A DNA stretch of 64,000 bases. It comes from CAYRVX01 sp964427875 (GTDB lineage: Bacteria > Planctomycetota > Phycisphaerae > SM23-33). The translations under genes and the position numbers were made by a program. The notes below the pieces were generated by a model. It did no database searches, was not told where the DNA came from, and worked only from the letters and a program-made list of their open reading frames with translations. The DNA lies in the NCBI GenBank assembly GCA_964427875.1, contig CAYRVX010000010.1, forward strand, positions 24,704 through 88,703, given 5' to 3'. Every line of letters starts with the position of its first letter. Positions within the stretch are counted from its first letter, which is position 1. This document shows positions 10,101-18,626 of this stretch, piece by piece.

Positions 10101-10261
10101 TCACGCTCGAACGCGGCGAAGCCCTTCGGGGCGAGTGCGAACTCGGCCGAGCTGTTGTCCGCCTTGCCGATCCGCCAGAGGAGCTTCATGTCCGCGCCGG
10201 TCGCCGGCGAGGCGAGGGCGACCAGCAGCCCCAGCGCGAAGTTGCGTTCGATCCGGTTCAT
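7154..10261 (-). CDS. GH92 alpha-mannosidase with N-terminal carbohydrate-binding-like domain
   Basis: 1035 residues. Signal peptide about 1-23. Residues about 28-190 are a beta-sandwich domain ('LLWRIGKADNSSAEF', 'RDWPYAHPGPADGW', 'WILYDWLGLEA') like the polysaccharide-lyase-family-4 C-terminal domain, and the same domain starts the next gene upstream in the operon. From about 297 the GH92 region follows: 'DYVDCLLGTATSRWMLYPGP', 'FSMVKLSPDNQRR', 'IAGFSHLHSWTMG', 'FWNTFWNLNQLW' and 'GYPGDEDQGQMGAWYVMSA', which is the family signature. GH92 enzymes are Ca2+-dependent exo-alpha-mannosidases (1,2-, 1,3-, 1,4- or 1,6-linked); linkage preference cannot be read here. The start ATG overlaps the GH38 stop by four bases (ATGA), indicating translational coupling. 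Confidence 0.9.
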   Translation of the reverse strand: MNRIERNFALGLLVALASPATGADMKLLWRIGKADNSSAEFALAPKGFAAFERDGLFVVGRSAAQRDWPYAHPGPADGWAGGGGHTFTILFALAKAPAGTSRLIVDLADTHGLRPPKLRIAVNGRAREHQTPRGGSDASIMGDPSAGREHRFAVVMSAGRLKAGLNEITITNASGNGSWILYDWLGLEASAPARLAEPEGTFLRAARVSPWLSRRGGKLSQAVEVSLMHLGEPGEVTLEAAGAEPASVRLGSIMASAELRLPPAESDRPVTIEVRRGGKVLDSRKVLQRPGAERTPVDYVDCLLGTATSRWMLYPGPSTPFSMVKLSPDNQRRCWKAGYEYTIENIAGFSHLHSWTMGALLTMPTVGELKILPGPEGDPNQGYRSRFRHETETASPGYYAVTLDEYGIRAELTSTCRCGFQRYTFPKAEKARVLFDLLTPTEYGYSVLDARVTKVSDTEIEGYSKQRSGARYNEFTVHFVAKLSKPFKAMGGWVGEKIQRDVKEIAGKGDVGAFLEYSTGAGEVIQLKTGISLVSIDQARLNLKTEMSPFGWDFGAVRTAARKTWNELLGAIEVAGGTEAQKVKFYTNMYRSYCARTIWSDVNGKYVDMYEKVRQLPDPDSPVYGCDAFWNTFWNLNQLWTLVHPDIANKWVRSLLEIYDRGGWLAKGPTGIEYSSIMVASHEVALIVSAYQKGIRDYDVAKAYKAMRHIQTTPGRPHPGGGHVGNRQLAPYMELGYVPVEKGPVSNTLEYAYDDWCVAQMAKALGKREDYAYFMKRGRNYRNVFDPSVGFMRQKHANGQWVKDFSAFSGRGFVEGNSWQFTWFVPHDVKGLIGLLGRDTFNKRLDDGLAASRENRFNATGDRMAAFPVNHGNQPNMQSAWLFNYSGEPWLTQKWSREIMARYYGLGALDGYPGDEDQGQMGAWYVMSAMGLFEMDGGCAVRPIYEIGSPIFDRVVIHLDPKYYKGGQFVIETKSNSKDNVYVQSAALDGKALNKPWLYHGELVDGGKLVLEMGPKPNKQWGSRLEDAPPAVGGE

Positions 10262-13200
10262 TTCGTTTTCTCCCGTCGCGCCGGCGCGGCGCGCAGCGTC
10301 ACGAACTCATAGGGCGCCATCTCGATGGGCCCGGTCAGCTTCTCGGCAGCCTCCCCGGAAAGGTCGCTGAGGGAGACGGCCGTTCCGGCCGGGTCGGTCC
10401 AGTCCAGCTCGGCGGCCTGCCGCTTGCCGGAGGCGTTGAACAGCCGCACGATCCACGCCTTACCGTCCCGGCTGGGCTTCAAGGCGCTGAGAAGCACCCC
10501 GCCGGGCCTGACGCGAAACGGCGTGGCCGGCGGCTTGGCCCCTCCAGCGGCAGCGGCGATCAGCGGCTGGCAGCGCTCGATGCCGAACCGCTGGGCGGCC
10601 GCCAGGTCCAGCGGGCCGTGCGGGCACAGAGAGTACCGGAACGTCGTCGGACCTTCCTGGTCGGCCTTGTAGTTCGTCTCCCAGTAGTTGTTCATGACGT
10701 AGGAGTACAGCGTTCCCGACGGCTTGAGCGTCTTGATCCAGCGGTCCCTGTAAGCCCTCGGGTCGCAGGTGATCTCGCCGATCTCGATGAGCGGCGCGTC
10801 CACCGTCGCCCACGTCAGGCCGAAGGCCCGGTTCGAGACGTCCACCCAGCGCTGGACGGTAAGGTAGTTCTTGCACGAGCCGGGCAGTTGGTCGATCTCC
10901 GGCCGGACGACCGCCCAGGGCGTGTCCATACGGCAGACGCCCTTGGGCACGTTCATGGCGAAGGCGAAGTGCACGCCCTCCTTCGCGCGGACCTTCTCCT
11001 TGTCGAGGACGTTGATGATGTCCACGCGATCCAGCCCGGCCACCAGGCGGACCTCGCGGGTGAGCCTGCGGCAGCCGGGGGCGTCGGACTCGACGACCAG
11101 CGAGGCCACCAGCGGCCCGGACTCGCCCGTGCGTATCTTGACGGGCCCGCATCGCTGCGGGTCGGCGGGGCTTCGCCCGGCGACGTAGAAGTAGTCGTTC
11201 AGACCGAGGCCCTTCGAGCGGTCAACCAGGTCGCCGTCGATGCCGCGGCAGGTCAGGCCGGCGATGGCGCCGGTCTTCTCGTCGATCGTGAGTCGGATGG
11301 TCCCGTTCTCCAGCGTGGCCCCGTCGGCCTTGGCCGCGCCTTTGCCGGCGGCCTTGCCGGCCCGAACGGTGAACCTCGCCGCGGCCAGCGGCGGAACTTT
11401 GCCGGCCAGGAAGGCCAGTTCGCCGGTCGTCAGCCGCTGCGACGGCACATCACGGCCCTGCGCGTCCTGAACGAGGTCGCCGGCCCGCGACAGCCCCTTC
11501 GGCAGGATCACGAGGTCCGTTCGCGGCCAGCTCGTCGTGTTGAAGACATCGACCGCCGATGCCGCCTGCTCGCCCCTTGAGCCGAGTGCGGCGACGACCA
11601 GCTCGCGGGACTGCCTGTCGGCGTCCAGCGCGAAGGCCTGCTTGATCTTCCACTGGGCCCTGGCGAAGTCGCTGTCGGGCTGGGAGATGCTGTTATGGGC
11701 ACCCCAGGTGTGCTCGTCGTAGAGCAGTGCGTTTCGCCAGGCGGCGTAGAAGTCGCCGTCGGGGAACCCGCGGGGGCCCAGGAGGGCCCAGAGCGTTTCG
11801 GCCTGGACGAGCCGCTCGGCCGCGGCGCGGTTCAAGGCCGTCTCGCGGGCCGACGAGCCGGCCCCGTCCTCCCAGTACGGCGTGAAGTCGCCGCGGAACT
11901 CGGGGAGCTTCTCGCCGTAGCGGCGCTCGAAGTCCTGGAACATCTCCCGCGTGGTGGCGATCCGGATCTTGGGGTAGGCGTAGCGGCCGTTCCACCGCTT
12001 GGCGAACTCGCAGAGGTCCGCGCCGGGCCCGGCGTTGTCCCCCAGGCAGTGGCGAACCTGGAGCAGGTCGTAGGGGTACTCGGTCCCCTCCAGGCGCTTG
12101 AGGTACGCCATGAGCTGCGCCTCGCCGCGGAAGCCCCGCCAGTAGCCCGTCCGCGGGATCCACACCAGCACCTTGTACTTCCCGCAGGGAGAGACCCACC
12201 AGAACGGCTTGTCGCCCCACTGCGACAGCGTGTAGCCGATGCGGTGCCCGCTGTTGGGGCCGATCGAGAAGTACTTCACGCCGCTCTGGGCCAGGACCGG
12301 GATGATCCCCCACGTGTAGCCGGGCACGTCGCTGATCATCGCCGAGTCGATCGTCACGCCGTATAGCCCGCTCAGCCGGCGGGCGAAGTCCGTCAGGCGA
12401 ATGAGCTCCTCCTGGCTGCACAGGGCCGTCAGCTCGTTGCCGTACAGCGCGTCCAGGCCGATCCAGCCCGCCCTGACGGCCTCGATGAAGGCCTTGCGCC
12501 TCTCGGGCGAGGCCTGCTTGAGGTAGCTGTCCGTCGCCCAGAGGACCTCGACGTTCCACTTGAACCGCGCCCCGGGCGGGTAGTCGGCCGTCCTCCTCGA
12601 TGCCTCGATTGCCTGCTCGTAGAACCTCCAGTGGTCGCGCTCCACCTTCGTCTGGACCTGCGTGTAGCCGATGTCCACGTGCGAGTGCGGCAGGAGATAG
12701 ACAACCCACTTGCGGACGGGCTTGAGCGTCAGCTTCTGCCTTGCGAGCGCCCTGCCCGCCGCACGAACGGTCACCGTGACCGGCGTGTCGGTCTCGACGG
12801 CGGGCACGGCCGCGTCGATGGCGTTCGCCCCGGCCCGGAGCTTGAGCCTCGTCGGCGGCGACGAGCCGACCTGCACCTCGGCGTCGGCCTCGCCACCAAG
12901 GTGCAGCAGCGATACCTGGACCGTCTGCTGGAGCTTGCCGTCCTTTTCCACGAGCGCCGGGGCGCTTCGGACGGACCGCACCATCGTGCCCGTCGCCGGC
13001 GCGAGCTCCACGCCCGCCGGCGCCTCCAGGCCGAGCCAGTCGTACAGCACCCAACTGCCCCTCAGCGTGGTGATGGCGATCTCATTTGTTCCGGCGTGGA
13101 GATGCCCGGCCGGGAAAGGCAACACCACCCGGTGCTCCTTTCCCTTCTCCGGCTCGCCGAAGACCGACGCGTCTCCGGCGCCTTTGGGCATCTGGCGCTC

Positions 13201-13614
13201 GACGCCATGGGCGTTGATGCTGATTCGCAGCCGCGGGGGCACCTGGCCCTGTGTGTCGACCAGGTCGAGGATGAGGCGGCACTTGCCGGCCTTCGGCGCG
13301 GCCTTGAGGCCGAAGGCGATCGAGAACGTGTGCTGCCGCCCGCCGGCCCATGCATCCGCCGGCCCGGGATGCACGTAAGGCCAGTCCTTCCTCGCCTCCG
13401 ATCGCCCCACGATAAACAGGGCATCCCGGCTGAACTTGGCGTACCCGTTCGGGGCCAGAGCGAGCTCGCGCGTGTCGTTGTCCGCCTTGCCGATCTGCCA
13501 GAGCACCTCCGCCCTGCCGGCCTGGGGCGCGGGACCGGGCGCGGCGCTCCCGACCAGGACACCGAGCACCAGCACAGCCGCCGCGGGAGCATTCTCCCCG
13601 ACTTGCCGTTTCAT
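10258..13614 (-). CDS. GH38 alpha-mannosidase with N-terminal carbohydrate-binding-like domain
   Basis: 1118 residues from ATG at 13614, which has GGGAGA seven bases upstream and is followed by a signal peptide (MKRQVG, 'AAAVLVLGVLVG'). The frame stays open 1.2 kb further upstream, but that part is antisense to the URO-D gene. Residues about 38-197 ('VLWQIGKADNDTREL', 'YVHPGPADAWAGG', 'WVLYDWLGLEAP') repeat the N-terminal domain of the GH92 neighbour. The GH38 catalytic domain begins at about 300: 'LPHSHVDIGYTQVQ' holds the zinc ligands (H310/H312/D314 region), and 'MISDVPGYTWG' holds the likely nucleophile D429. It is the first gene of an operon continuing to GH92, six-hairpin glycosidase and symporter. 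The probable role is exo-cleavage of alpha-mannosides in the cell envelope. Confidence 0.9.
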   Translation of the reverse strand: MKRQVGENAPAAAVLVLGVLVGSAAPGPAPQAGRAEVLWQIGKADNDTRELALAPNGYAKFSRDALFIVGRSEARKDWPYVHPGPADAWAGGRQHTFSIAFGLKAAPKAGKCRLILDLVDTQGQVPPRLRISINAHGVERQMPKGAGDASVFGEPEKGKEHRVVLPFPAGHLHAGTNEIAITTLRGSWVLYDWLGLEAPAGVELAPATGTMVRSVRSAPALVEKDGKLQQTVQVSLLHLGGEADAEVQVGSSPPTRLKLRAGANAIDAAVPAVETDTPVTVTVRAAGRALARQKLTLKPVRKWVVYLLPHSHVDIGYTQVQTKVERDHWRFYEQAIEASRRTADYPPGARFKWNVEVLWATDSYLKQASPERRKAFIEAVRAGWIGLDALYGNELTALCSQEELIRLTDFARRLSGLYGVTIDSAMISDVPGYTWGIIPVLAQSGVKYFSIGPNSGHRIGYTLSQWGDKPFWWVSPCGKYKVLVWIPRTGYWRGFRGEAQLMAYLKRLEGTEYPYDLLQVRHCLGDNAGPGADLCEFAKRWNGRYAYPKIRIATTREMFQDFERRYGEKLPEFRGDFTPYWEDGAGSSARETALNRAAAERLVQAETLWALLGPRGFPDGDFYAAWRNALLYDEHTWGAHNSISQPDSDFARAQWKIKQAFALDADRQSRELVVAALGSRGEQAASAVDVFNTTSWPRTDLVILPKGLSRAGDLVQDAQGRDVPSQRLTTGELAFLAGKVPPLAAARFTVRAGKAAGKGAAKADGATLENGTIRLTIDEKTGAIAGLTCRGIDGDLVDRSKGLGLNDYFYVAGRSPADPQRCGPVKIRTGESGPLVASLVVESDAPGCRRLTREVRLVAGLDRVDIINVLDKEKVRAKEGVHFAFAMNVPKGVCRMDTPWAVVRPEIDQLPGSCKNYLTVQRWVDVSNRAFGLTWATVDAPLIEIGEITCDPRAYRDRWIKTLKPSGTLYSYVMNNYWETNYKADQEGPTTFRYSLCPHGPLDLAAAQRFGIERCQPLIAAAAGGAKPPATPFRVRPGGVLLSALKPSRDGKAWIVRLFNASGKRQAAELDWTDPAGTAVSLSDLSGEAAEKLTGPIEMAPYEFVTLRAAPARREKTK

Positions 13615-13701
13615 GGGCGCATCTCCCACTCGCCGACCTCGCTTCACGCAAACCGAACTGACTACCACCGAGGGCCGGACGATGCAACAACCCGTTGATC
13701 C

Positions 13702-13730
13702 TTGAAAAGCTTCCTCCCTTGGGATATGGA
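13702..13730 (+). promoter_or_regulatory. Candidate sigma-70-type promoter of the URO-D gene
   Basis: TTGAAA (13702-13707), a 17-bp spacer and TATGGA (13725-13730) lie about 70 bp before the ATG at 13801, in the divergent region between GH38 and the URO-D gene. Confidence 0.4.
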
Positions 13731-13800
13731 ACGACGACGACGGTCCGACACGGGATTCCGCACTTCGATCCCGGCCGGCGCGTACCAAGGGAATACGCCC

Positions 13801-14967
13801 ATGACGATGACGAAGGAAGAGAGAGTGCTCCGGGTGATCAACGGGCAGGACGTGGACTACCTGCCCAGCCAGATCACCTTTTCCGATCGGACCAGGGACA
13901 AGGCCATCAGGGAGGCGCTGCACCTGGCGTCGGCGGACGAGCTGGACGGCTATCTCGAGAACCACCTCTGCCTGACGCTGTCGATGCACGACAGGCCGCT
14001 GTTCTACCGCAACGACCGCCGGGACATGGACCGCCTGGCGGGCATGGGCTACTGCGGGCCGGACTGGCGGCACAACGTCGTCTATGACAGTTGGGGAATG
14101 GGCATCCGGGTGGACTCCGACGGCTTCTTCTGCTGCTTCCACCCGCTCCAGAACAAGGCCACCCCCGAGATCGCCGAGCACATGCCGCCCGGCGTGAACC
14201 GCGAGGCGCTCTTCCAGGACATCGAGGAGGCCGTGCGGAACTACAGCCCCCCGGACACGACGCGCGGGGGCGTCTTCGACGACATGCAGCGGGACCTGGA
14301 GGCCCTCTCCGGCGACTTCCTCGTGATCCCCTCGGCCTACTGCGGCATCTACGAGAGGGCCTACTGCATCATGGGCTTTCAGGAGCTCATGACGAACCTG
14401 GCCCTGAAGCCGAGGGTCGTCCACGAGTTCCTGGACAAGATCACCGACTACAAGGTCGCCTTCGCCAGGAAGGTCGTCGAGATGGGCTTCAAGGTCGCCC
14501 ACCACGGCGACGACCTCGGCACGCAGCACGGAACGCTGTTCTCCAGGGAGATGTTCCACGAGTTCCTCCTGCCGCGGATCAAGCGGGCCTGGCAGCCGTA
14601 CAACGACGCGGGCATCCCGATCATCATGCACTCCTGCGGCTGCATCACCGACTTCCTGCCCGACCTGATCGACATCGGCCTGCGGGTGCTCGAGCCCGTC
14701 CAGCCGTGCATGGACCTGGCGTATCTGAAGCGCGAGTTCGGCAAGGACCTGGTCTTCTGGGGCGGCATCGAGACGCAGGACCTCCTGCCGTTCGGCACGC
14801 CCGAGCAGGTCAAGCGGATGGCCCGCGAGACCATCCGCACGCTCGGCAAAGGCGGGGGGCACATCATCGCCCCGAGCCAGGAGGTCATGAACGACGTCCC
14901 CATCGAGAACGTCAAGGCCCTCGTGGAGACGATCATCGAGGAAAGGCAGGCCGTCCTCGACTTGTAG
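13801..14967 (+). CDS. Uroporphyrinogen-decarboxylase (URO-D/MtaA-CmuA) family protein
   Basis: 388 residues from ATG 13801 (AAGGGAA upstream). No signal peptide, so cytoplasmic. The opening 'TKEERVLRVINGQDVDYLP' and a C-terminal barrel with 'HHGDDLGTQHGTLFS', 'IPIIMHSCGCITDFLPDLI' and 'LVFWGGIETQDLLPFG' are typical of the URO-D superfamily branch that includes corrinoid methyltransferases MtaA, MtbA and CmuA. In that branch the H-x-C motif binds zinc. It is not HemE-like in context. No corrinoid protein is adjacent. Members of this kind are common beside sugar-catabolism genes in planctomycetes with unknown substrates. It stands alone, with convergent genes downstream starting 9 bp away. Confidence 0.8.
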   Translation: MTMTKEERVLRVINGQDVDYLPSQITFSDRTRDKAIREALHLASADELDGYLENHLCLTLSMHDRPLFYRNDRRDMDRLAGMGYCGPDWRHNVVYDSWGMGIRVDSDGFFCCFHPLQNKATPEIAEHMPPGVNREALFQDIEEAVRNYSPPDTTRGGVFDDMQRDLEALSGDFLVIPSAYCGIYERAYCIMGFQELMTNLALKPRVVHEFLDKITDYKVAFARKVVEMGFKVAHHGDDLGTQHGTLFSREMFHEFLLPRIKRAWQPYNDAGIPIIMHSCGCITDFLPDLIDIGLRVLEPVQPCMDLAYLKREFGKDLVFWGGIETQDLLPFGTPEQVKRMARETIRTLGKGGGHIIAPSQEVMNDVPIENVKALVETIIEERQAVLDL

Positions 14968-14976
14968 CCGTGCGGA

Positions 14977-16392
14977 TCACCGCGTCGGCGCCAGCTCCTT
15001 CAGCAGGGCCGTTGCGGCCTCGACGAGCATCTCGCCGCCGCCGGGGGCGATGCGCGAGTTGACGGTCTCGTAGCTGCCTTCGGCGAAGGCCTTCTTCGTG
15101 GGGAGGTAGCCCGGGGCGTCGTTGCTCAGCTCGACGACGAGCGTCGTGGCAAAGGGGCTGGCCCGCTTGATGGCGAGCCCCAGGTCCACGAAGATCTCCC
15201 CCGGCAGGGAGATGATCGCCACCTCCGGCGCCAGGCGGAAGACCTGCGTCTCCAGCGGGATCGTCTCGCCGCCGCGAAGCTCAATCGCCAGGATCTTGTA
15301 CGCCTCGACCTGCTTGAGGAACGGCAGCTCCCGCGTGCCGACCTTCCGGATGTTCTCTCGGGCCCGGGCGATCTGCTCGTCGCTGTAGCGCTGGAGCGGC
15401 GCGTTGACGATCCGGCGCCGAACGGCCAGCGCGGGCTTCGTGACCGGCGAGAGCTTCGCCGTCGCGGCCGCAGCGGTTTCGCCCAGTGTCTGACCGATGT
15501 AATCGGTCTTGAGCCGCTCGCGCTTCGTGACGTCGATGTGGTTGATGTCGCCGCACGTCCCCGTGCCGAACAGCAGCACCAGGTCCTTGCCCAGCTTCTC
15601 CCGCAGCGTCTGCTCGACGTGGAAGGGATAGTCGGCCGCGTACTTCGTGCCGCCGACCGTGTCGAGATGGAGGGCGAAGTTGACGATCGCCGCGCGGGCC
15701 TCGCCGCCGGATGCGCCGCGCACCAGGACCACGCCGACCTGCGGGTCGATCGGCCCGGCCGCGCGGACGATGTCCGGGTTCAGCACGCCGGGATTGAACC
15801 GCACCGTGCCGTCCTTCATGTGGAAGCGGCGGTTGAAGGAGAGGCCCTTCTGCTCGGCCGAGCCGGCCGCGAGCTTGACGGGCCCAACTGCGGCGTCGGC
15901 CTTCACGATCGCCTCGACGATGCCCCCGACGAGCCGGGCGGCGTAATCGACCTTCTCACACGGATCGTTCCCGTGCCTGGCGACCGCGAGGTCGTGGAGA
16001 TGCTTCCGCAGCGCCCCGAAGTACAGCGGCCCGGTGTGGGAGTGCGTCGCGGCGACGAGGATGTTTTCGGCCGGGATGCCCGTCTTCTCGGCGGCGGCCT
16101 TGCGGGCGCGCGAGGATGCGTCGAGCGACAGGCCGATGATGTCGCAGAAGACCATCGCCGCCCGCACGTCGCCCTGCTTGAGGACGATGGCCTTGGCGTG
16201 CAGCGGATTCGTCGTGCCCGTGCTGAGGCGTTCGTGGAAGTACCCGCTCATGCGGTATCCGACCGGCGGCGTGATGTCCACGACAGCGGTCCCGGCGACG
16301 AGTTGGTCGGCTCCGGCCATCGGCGTCTCCCATAGCGCGGCGGCGGCAGCGGCGACGGCAGCCACCAGCATTCCGAGGATTCGGCGTTTCAT
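14977..16392 (-). CDS. Secreted neutral/alkaline ceramidase-like hydrolase
   Basis: 471 residues. The signal peptide ('MLVAAVAAAAAALW') is followed by 'AGTAVVDITPPVGYRMSGYF', the start of the neutral non-lysosomal ceramidase N-terminal fold. 'ATHSHTGPLYFG' (zinc-site histidines) and 'LLFGTGTCGDINHI' are family motifs. It is shorter than true ceramidases (~650 aa) and lacks their C-terminal domain, as in many planctomycete homologues beside sugar genes, so the substrate need not be ceramide. Its ATG overlaps the isomerase stop (ATGA at 16392-16389). It is the last gene of a four-gene operon. Confidence 0.8.
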   Translation of the reverse strand: MKRRILGMLVAAVAAAAAALWETPMAGADQLVAGTAVVDITPPVGYRMSGYFHERLSTGTTNPLHAKAIVLKQGDVRAAMVFCDIIGLSLDASSRARKAAAEKTGIPAENILVAATHSHTGPLYFGALRKHLHDLAVARHGNDPCEKVDYAARLVGGIVEAIVKADAAVGPVKLAAGSAEQKGLSFNRRFHMKDGTVRFNPGVLNPDIVRAAGPIDPQVGVVLVRGASGGEARAAIVNFALHLDTVGGTKYAADYPFHVEQTLREKLGKDLVLLFGTGTCGDINHIDVTKRERLKTDYIGQTLGETAAAATAKLSPVTKPALAVRRRIVNAPLQRYSDEQIARARENIRKVGTRELPFLKQVEAYKILAIELRGGETIPLETQVFRLAPEVAIISLPGEIFVDLGLAIKRASPFATTLVVELSNDAPGYLPTKKAFAEGSYETVNSRIAPGGGEMLVEAATALLKELAPTR

Positions 16393-17306
16393 CGTCGGCT
16401 CCTGCCGGTCAGTTCCTCGAGGAACCGCCGGGCCTTGGTCGCCTCCTTGAGCGTGGCGGCCTCATCGCCCCGCGCGAGCGTCTCGACGATCAGCGGCCCG
16501 TGGGTGAAGCCGCCCTTCTTGAGGCGCGCGAGGACCTTTGGGAAGTCGACCTGGCCCGTCCCCGGGGTGACCATGACTTCCTTCGGGTGGCGGTAGTCCT
16601 TGACGCACATGCCGACGACCAGGCCGTCCACCGTCGCGGCGTCGGCGACGGGGTCGAGCTTGCCGCCGGAGTAGTAGAAGATGTTGCCCGGGTCGTACCA
16701 GATGCGGAAGTTTTTGTGGCCGACGGCCTCGACGGTCTTTCGGCACTGGGGCCCGGTAGCGTTCAGCCCGCCGTGCGGCTTGACGCTCAGCCCCACGCCC
16801 TTCTCGGCGGCGTAGCCGCAGCACTCGGCGATGGCCTTGTAGTACGCCGCGTAGAGCTTCTTGTTGCCGATGCCGCCCATGAGGAGGTTCCCCGCCCCGG
16901 CCGCGGCGCAGTTGTCGATGAGTTTCTTCAGCCCTTCGATGCCCGCTTTGAGCGACCTGGCGACCGGGATGCCGCCGCCGTAGACGCTTGGGACCTTCAG
17001 GCCGCGTTTCCTGCACTCGGCGCCCACCTGCCGCGCCTCCTCGACGCTCGTGGCCACCGAGATGACCAGGCGCGTCTTCGACTTGGCGGTCATCAGCCCG
17101 ACGTACTTGAAGCCGGCCTCGGCGATGGCGTCGAGCGCCACGCGGTACTCCTGCCGGTCCCACGGGCGGGTGTAGCAGCCGATCTGCCAGCCACGGCCGC
17201 CCGTCGCGGCCGTGGCCGTCAGTTGAGGCGCCACCAGGCCGGCGGCCCCGAGCGCACACGTGCGCCCGAGGAACCCCCGGCGCGAGAGTCGGTCAAGCGT
17301 GTCCAT
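16389..17306 (-). CDS. Tat-exported sugar phosphate isomerase/epimerase family protein
   Basis: About 305 residues from ATG 17306, selected because GGAGG lies 8 nt upstream and the protein then begins MDTLDRLSRRGFLGRT, a classical twin-arginine signal. An ATG six codons upstream lacks such a site. The xylose-isomerase-like TIM barrel (AP endonuclease family 2) is seen in 'CYTRPWDRQEYRVALDAIAE', 'IWYDPGNIFYYSGG', 'GMCVKDYRHPKEVMVTPGTG' and 'LIVETLARGD', which carry the metal-binding E, D and H residues. The substrate is unknown. Neighbours (Gfo/Idh oxidoreductase, PQQ propeller, ceramidase-like) suggest an exported sugar or inositol oxidation/isomerisation pathway. Confidence 0.85.
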   Translation of the reverse strand: MDTLDRLSRRGFLGRTCALGAAGLVAPQLTATAATGGRGWQIGCYTRPWDRQEYRVALDAIAEAGFKYVGLMTAKSKTRLVISVATSVEEARQVGAECRKRGLKVPSVYGGGIPVARSLKAGIEGLKKLIDNCAAAGAGNLLMGGIGNKKLYAAYYKAIAECCGYAAEKGVGLSVKPHGGLNATGPQCRKTVEAVGHKNFRIWYDPGNIFYYSGGKLDPVADAATVDGLVVGMCVKDYRHPKEVMVTPGTGQVDFPKVLARLKKGGFTHGPLIVETLARGDEAATLKEATKARRFLEELTGRSRR

Positions 17307-17357
17307 CGTAACGGCCTCCTTCATACGTGTTGGAGCACGCGCGGGCTCCGGGGCTCG

Positions 17358-18605
17358 TCACCCGTCGCGCATCTCTCGTTTGTCGGCGTCGTAGACCTGG
17401 CGCCGGCCGGTGTCGAAGGCTCGCATCGCCATGATGCAGGCCACCGCCGCCTGGTAACCGGCGTCGATGCCGGCGTTGGGCGTCTTGCGGCTGCGAAGGC
17501 ACTGGAGCCAGTCGAGGAAGTGGTCCGGGCGGGGGATCTCCTTGACGGGCTTCTTGCCCCGGATCAGGCCGCGCTTCTTGCTTCCGCCCTCGGCCGTCAG
17601 GACCGGGAGGTTCCAGTGCAGCACGTCCAGCGTCCCCTGGTCGCCGAGGAACTTGAAGGCGTTGTCGCCGCCGTTGCCGAAGTTCGTCGAGTAGACGACC
17701 ATGAAGCCCTCGGGGTACTCCCAGAGGGCCTGGACGTGGTCGGGGCAGGTGAACTTGTGCTCGTCCTTCCAGGTGTACACCCCGCCGAGGCACACCGCAT
17801 TGGTCGGGAACTTCGCGCCCGTGATGTAGTGCACGAGGTCGATGAAGTGGCTGGCGAAACCGGGCACCGGCCCGTCGGAGAAGTCCCGGTAGCCGTACCA
17901 GCCCGTGAACTGGTCGGCGTTGAAGGGGCGCTTGGGGCGGTGCATCAGGAACTCGCCCCAATCGACGTCCTCCTCCTTGGCGTCGGCGAGGCGGCTGTAC
18001 CAGTACGGCTTGGTGCCGTTGCGGCGCTGCTCGATCCGCCCGACCGTCCCGAGGATGCCCGTCTTGTACAGCTCGCGGCAGCCGGTCATGCTCGCCAGCG
18101 ACCGAAGCTGCGTGCCCGCCTGGAAGATGACCTTGTTGGCCCTTACGGCGTCGCAGGCCCTCTTGAGTCTCTCGAAGTTCCTGGCGAGAGGCTTCTCGCA
18201 GTAGACGTCCTTTCCGGCCTTGGCGGCGGCTTCGAGGTGCGTCGTGTGCTGGTGATCGCACGAGGCGATCATGACGGCGTCCAGGTCCTTGACGGCCAGA
18301 AGGTCGCGGTAGGAGACGAACTGCCGCGCCTCCCGCCCGTACCACTCCTTCGCCCTCGCGGAGGCCCTTTCGCGGCGGACGCGCCACGGGTCGGAGACGG
18401 CCGTGATCTCGATGTTCTGGCCCTTGGCGTGCTTGTGCACGCCGGGCATGTGGGCGCCGTAGCCCCGGCCGCCGCAGCCGATGATGCCGATCGAGATCCG
18501 TTCGTTGGCGCCCTTGACGCGCGCGTAAGAAGCGGCGGTCAGGCCGAGCGCGGCGCCGGCCGACGCCGTCTTCAGGAACTGCCGACGGGTAACAGGACGT
18601 GTCAT
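17358..18605 (-). CDS. Tat-exported Gfo/Idh/MocA family oxidoreductase
   Basis: 415 residues. Twin-arginine signal MTRPVTRRQFLKTAS, then the Rossmann motif 'ISIGIIGCGGRGYG', the 'DAVMIASCDHQHTTHLEAAAKAG' strand-helix and the conserved 'VYCEKPL' motif with the catalytic lysine. The C-terminal sheet includes 'GFASHFIDLVHYITG', with the His expected in the active site. The family uses NAD(P) to oxidise or reduce sugars, inositols or related compounds. Export with bound cofactor by Tat is typical of planctomycete members. GGAGA precedes the ATG. It lies 21 bp after the PQQ gene and 51 bp before the isomerase, all on one strand, so co-transcription is likely. Confidence 0.9.
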   Translation of the reverse strand: MTRPVTRRQFLKTASAGAALGLTAASYARVKGANERISIGIIGCGGRGYGAHMPGVHKHAKGQNIEITAVSDPWRVRRERASARAKEWYGREARQFVSYRDLLAVKDLDAVMIASCDHQHTTHLEAAAKAGKDVYCEKPLARNFERLKRACDAVRANKVIFQAGTQLRSLASMTGCRELYKTGILGTVGRIEQRRNGTKPYWYSRLADAKEEDVDWGEFLMHRPKRPFNADQFTGWYGYRDFSDGPVPGFASHFIDLVHYITGAKFPTNAVCLGGVYTWKDEHKFTCPDHVQALWEYPEGFMVVYSTNFGNGGDNAFKFLGDQGTLDVLHWNLPVLTAEGGSKKRGLIRGKKPVKEIPRPDHFLDWLQCLRSRKTPNAGIDAGYQAAVACIMAMRAFDTGRRQVYDADKREMRDG

Positions 18606-18626
18606 CGCATGTTCTCCAAATGGACG

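Noticed and set aside
13615..14862. N-terminal extension of the GH38 frame across the URO-D gene
   Set aside because: The signal peptide and ribosome binding site at 13614 define the start, and the opposite strand encodes a well-conserved URO-D protein.
14977..16392. True ceramidase acting on sphingolipid
   Set aside because: The fold motifs match, but the protein is about 200 residues short of the full family and sits in a sugar-metabolism operon, so a specific ceramidase call is not supported.
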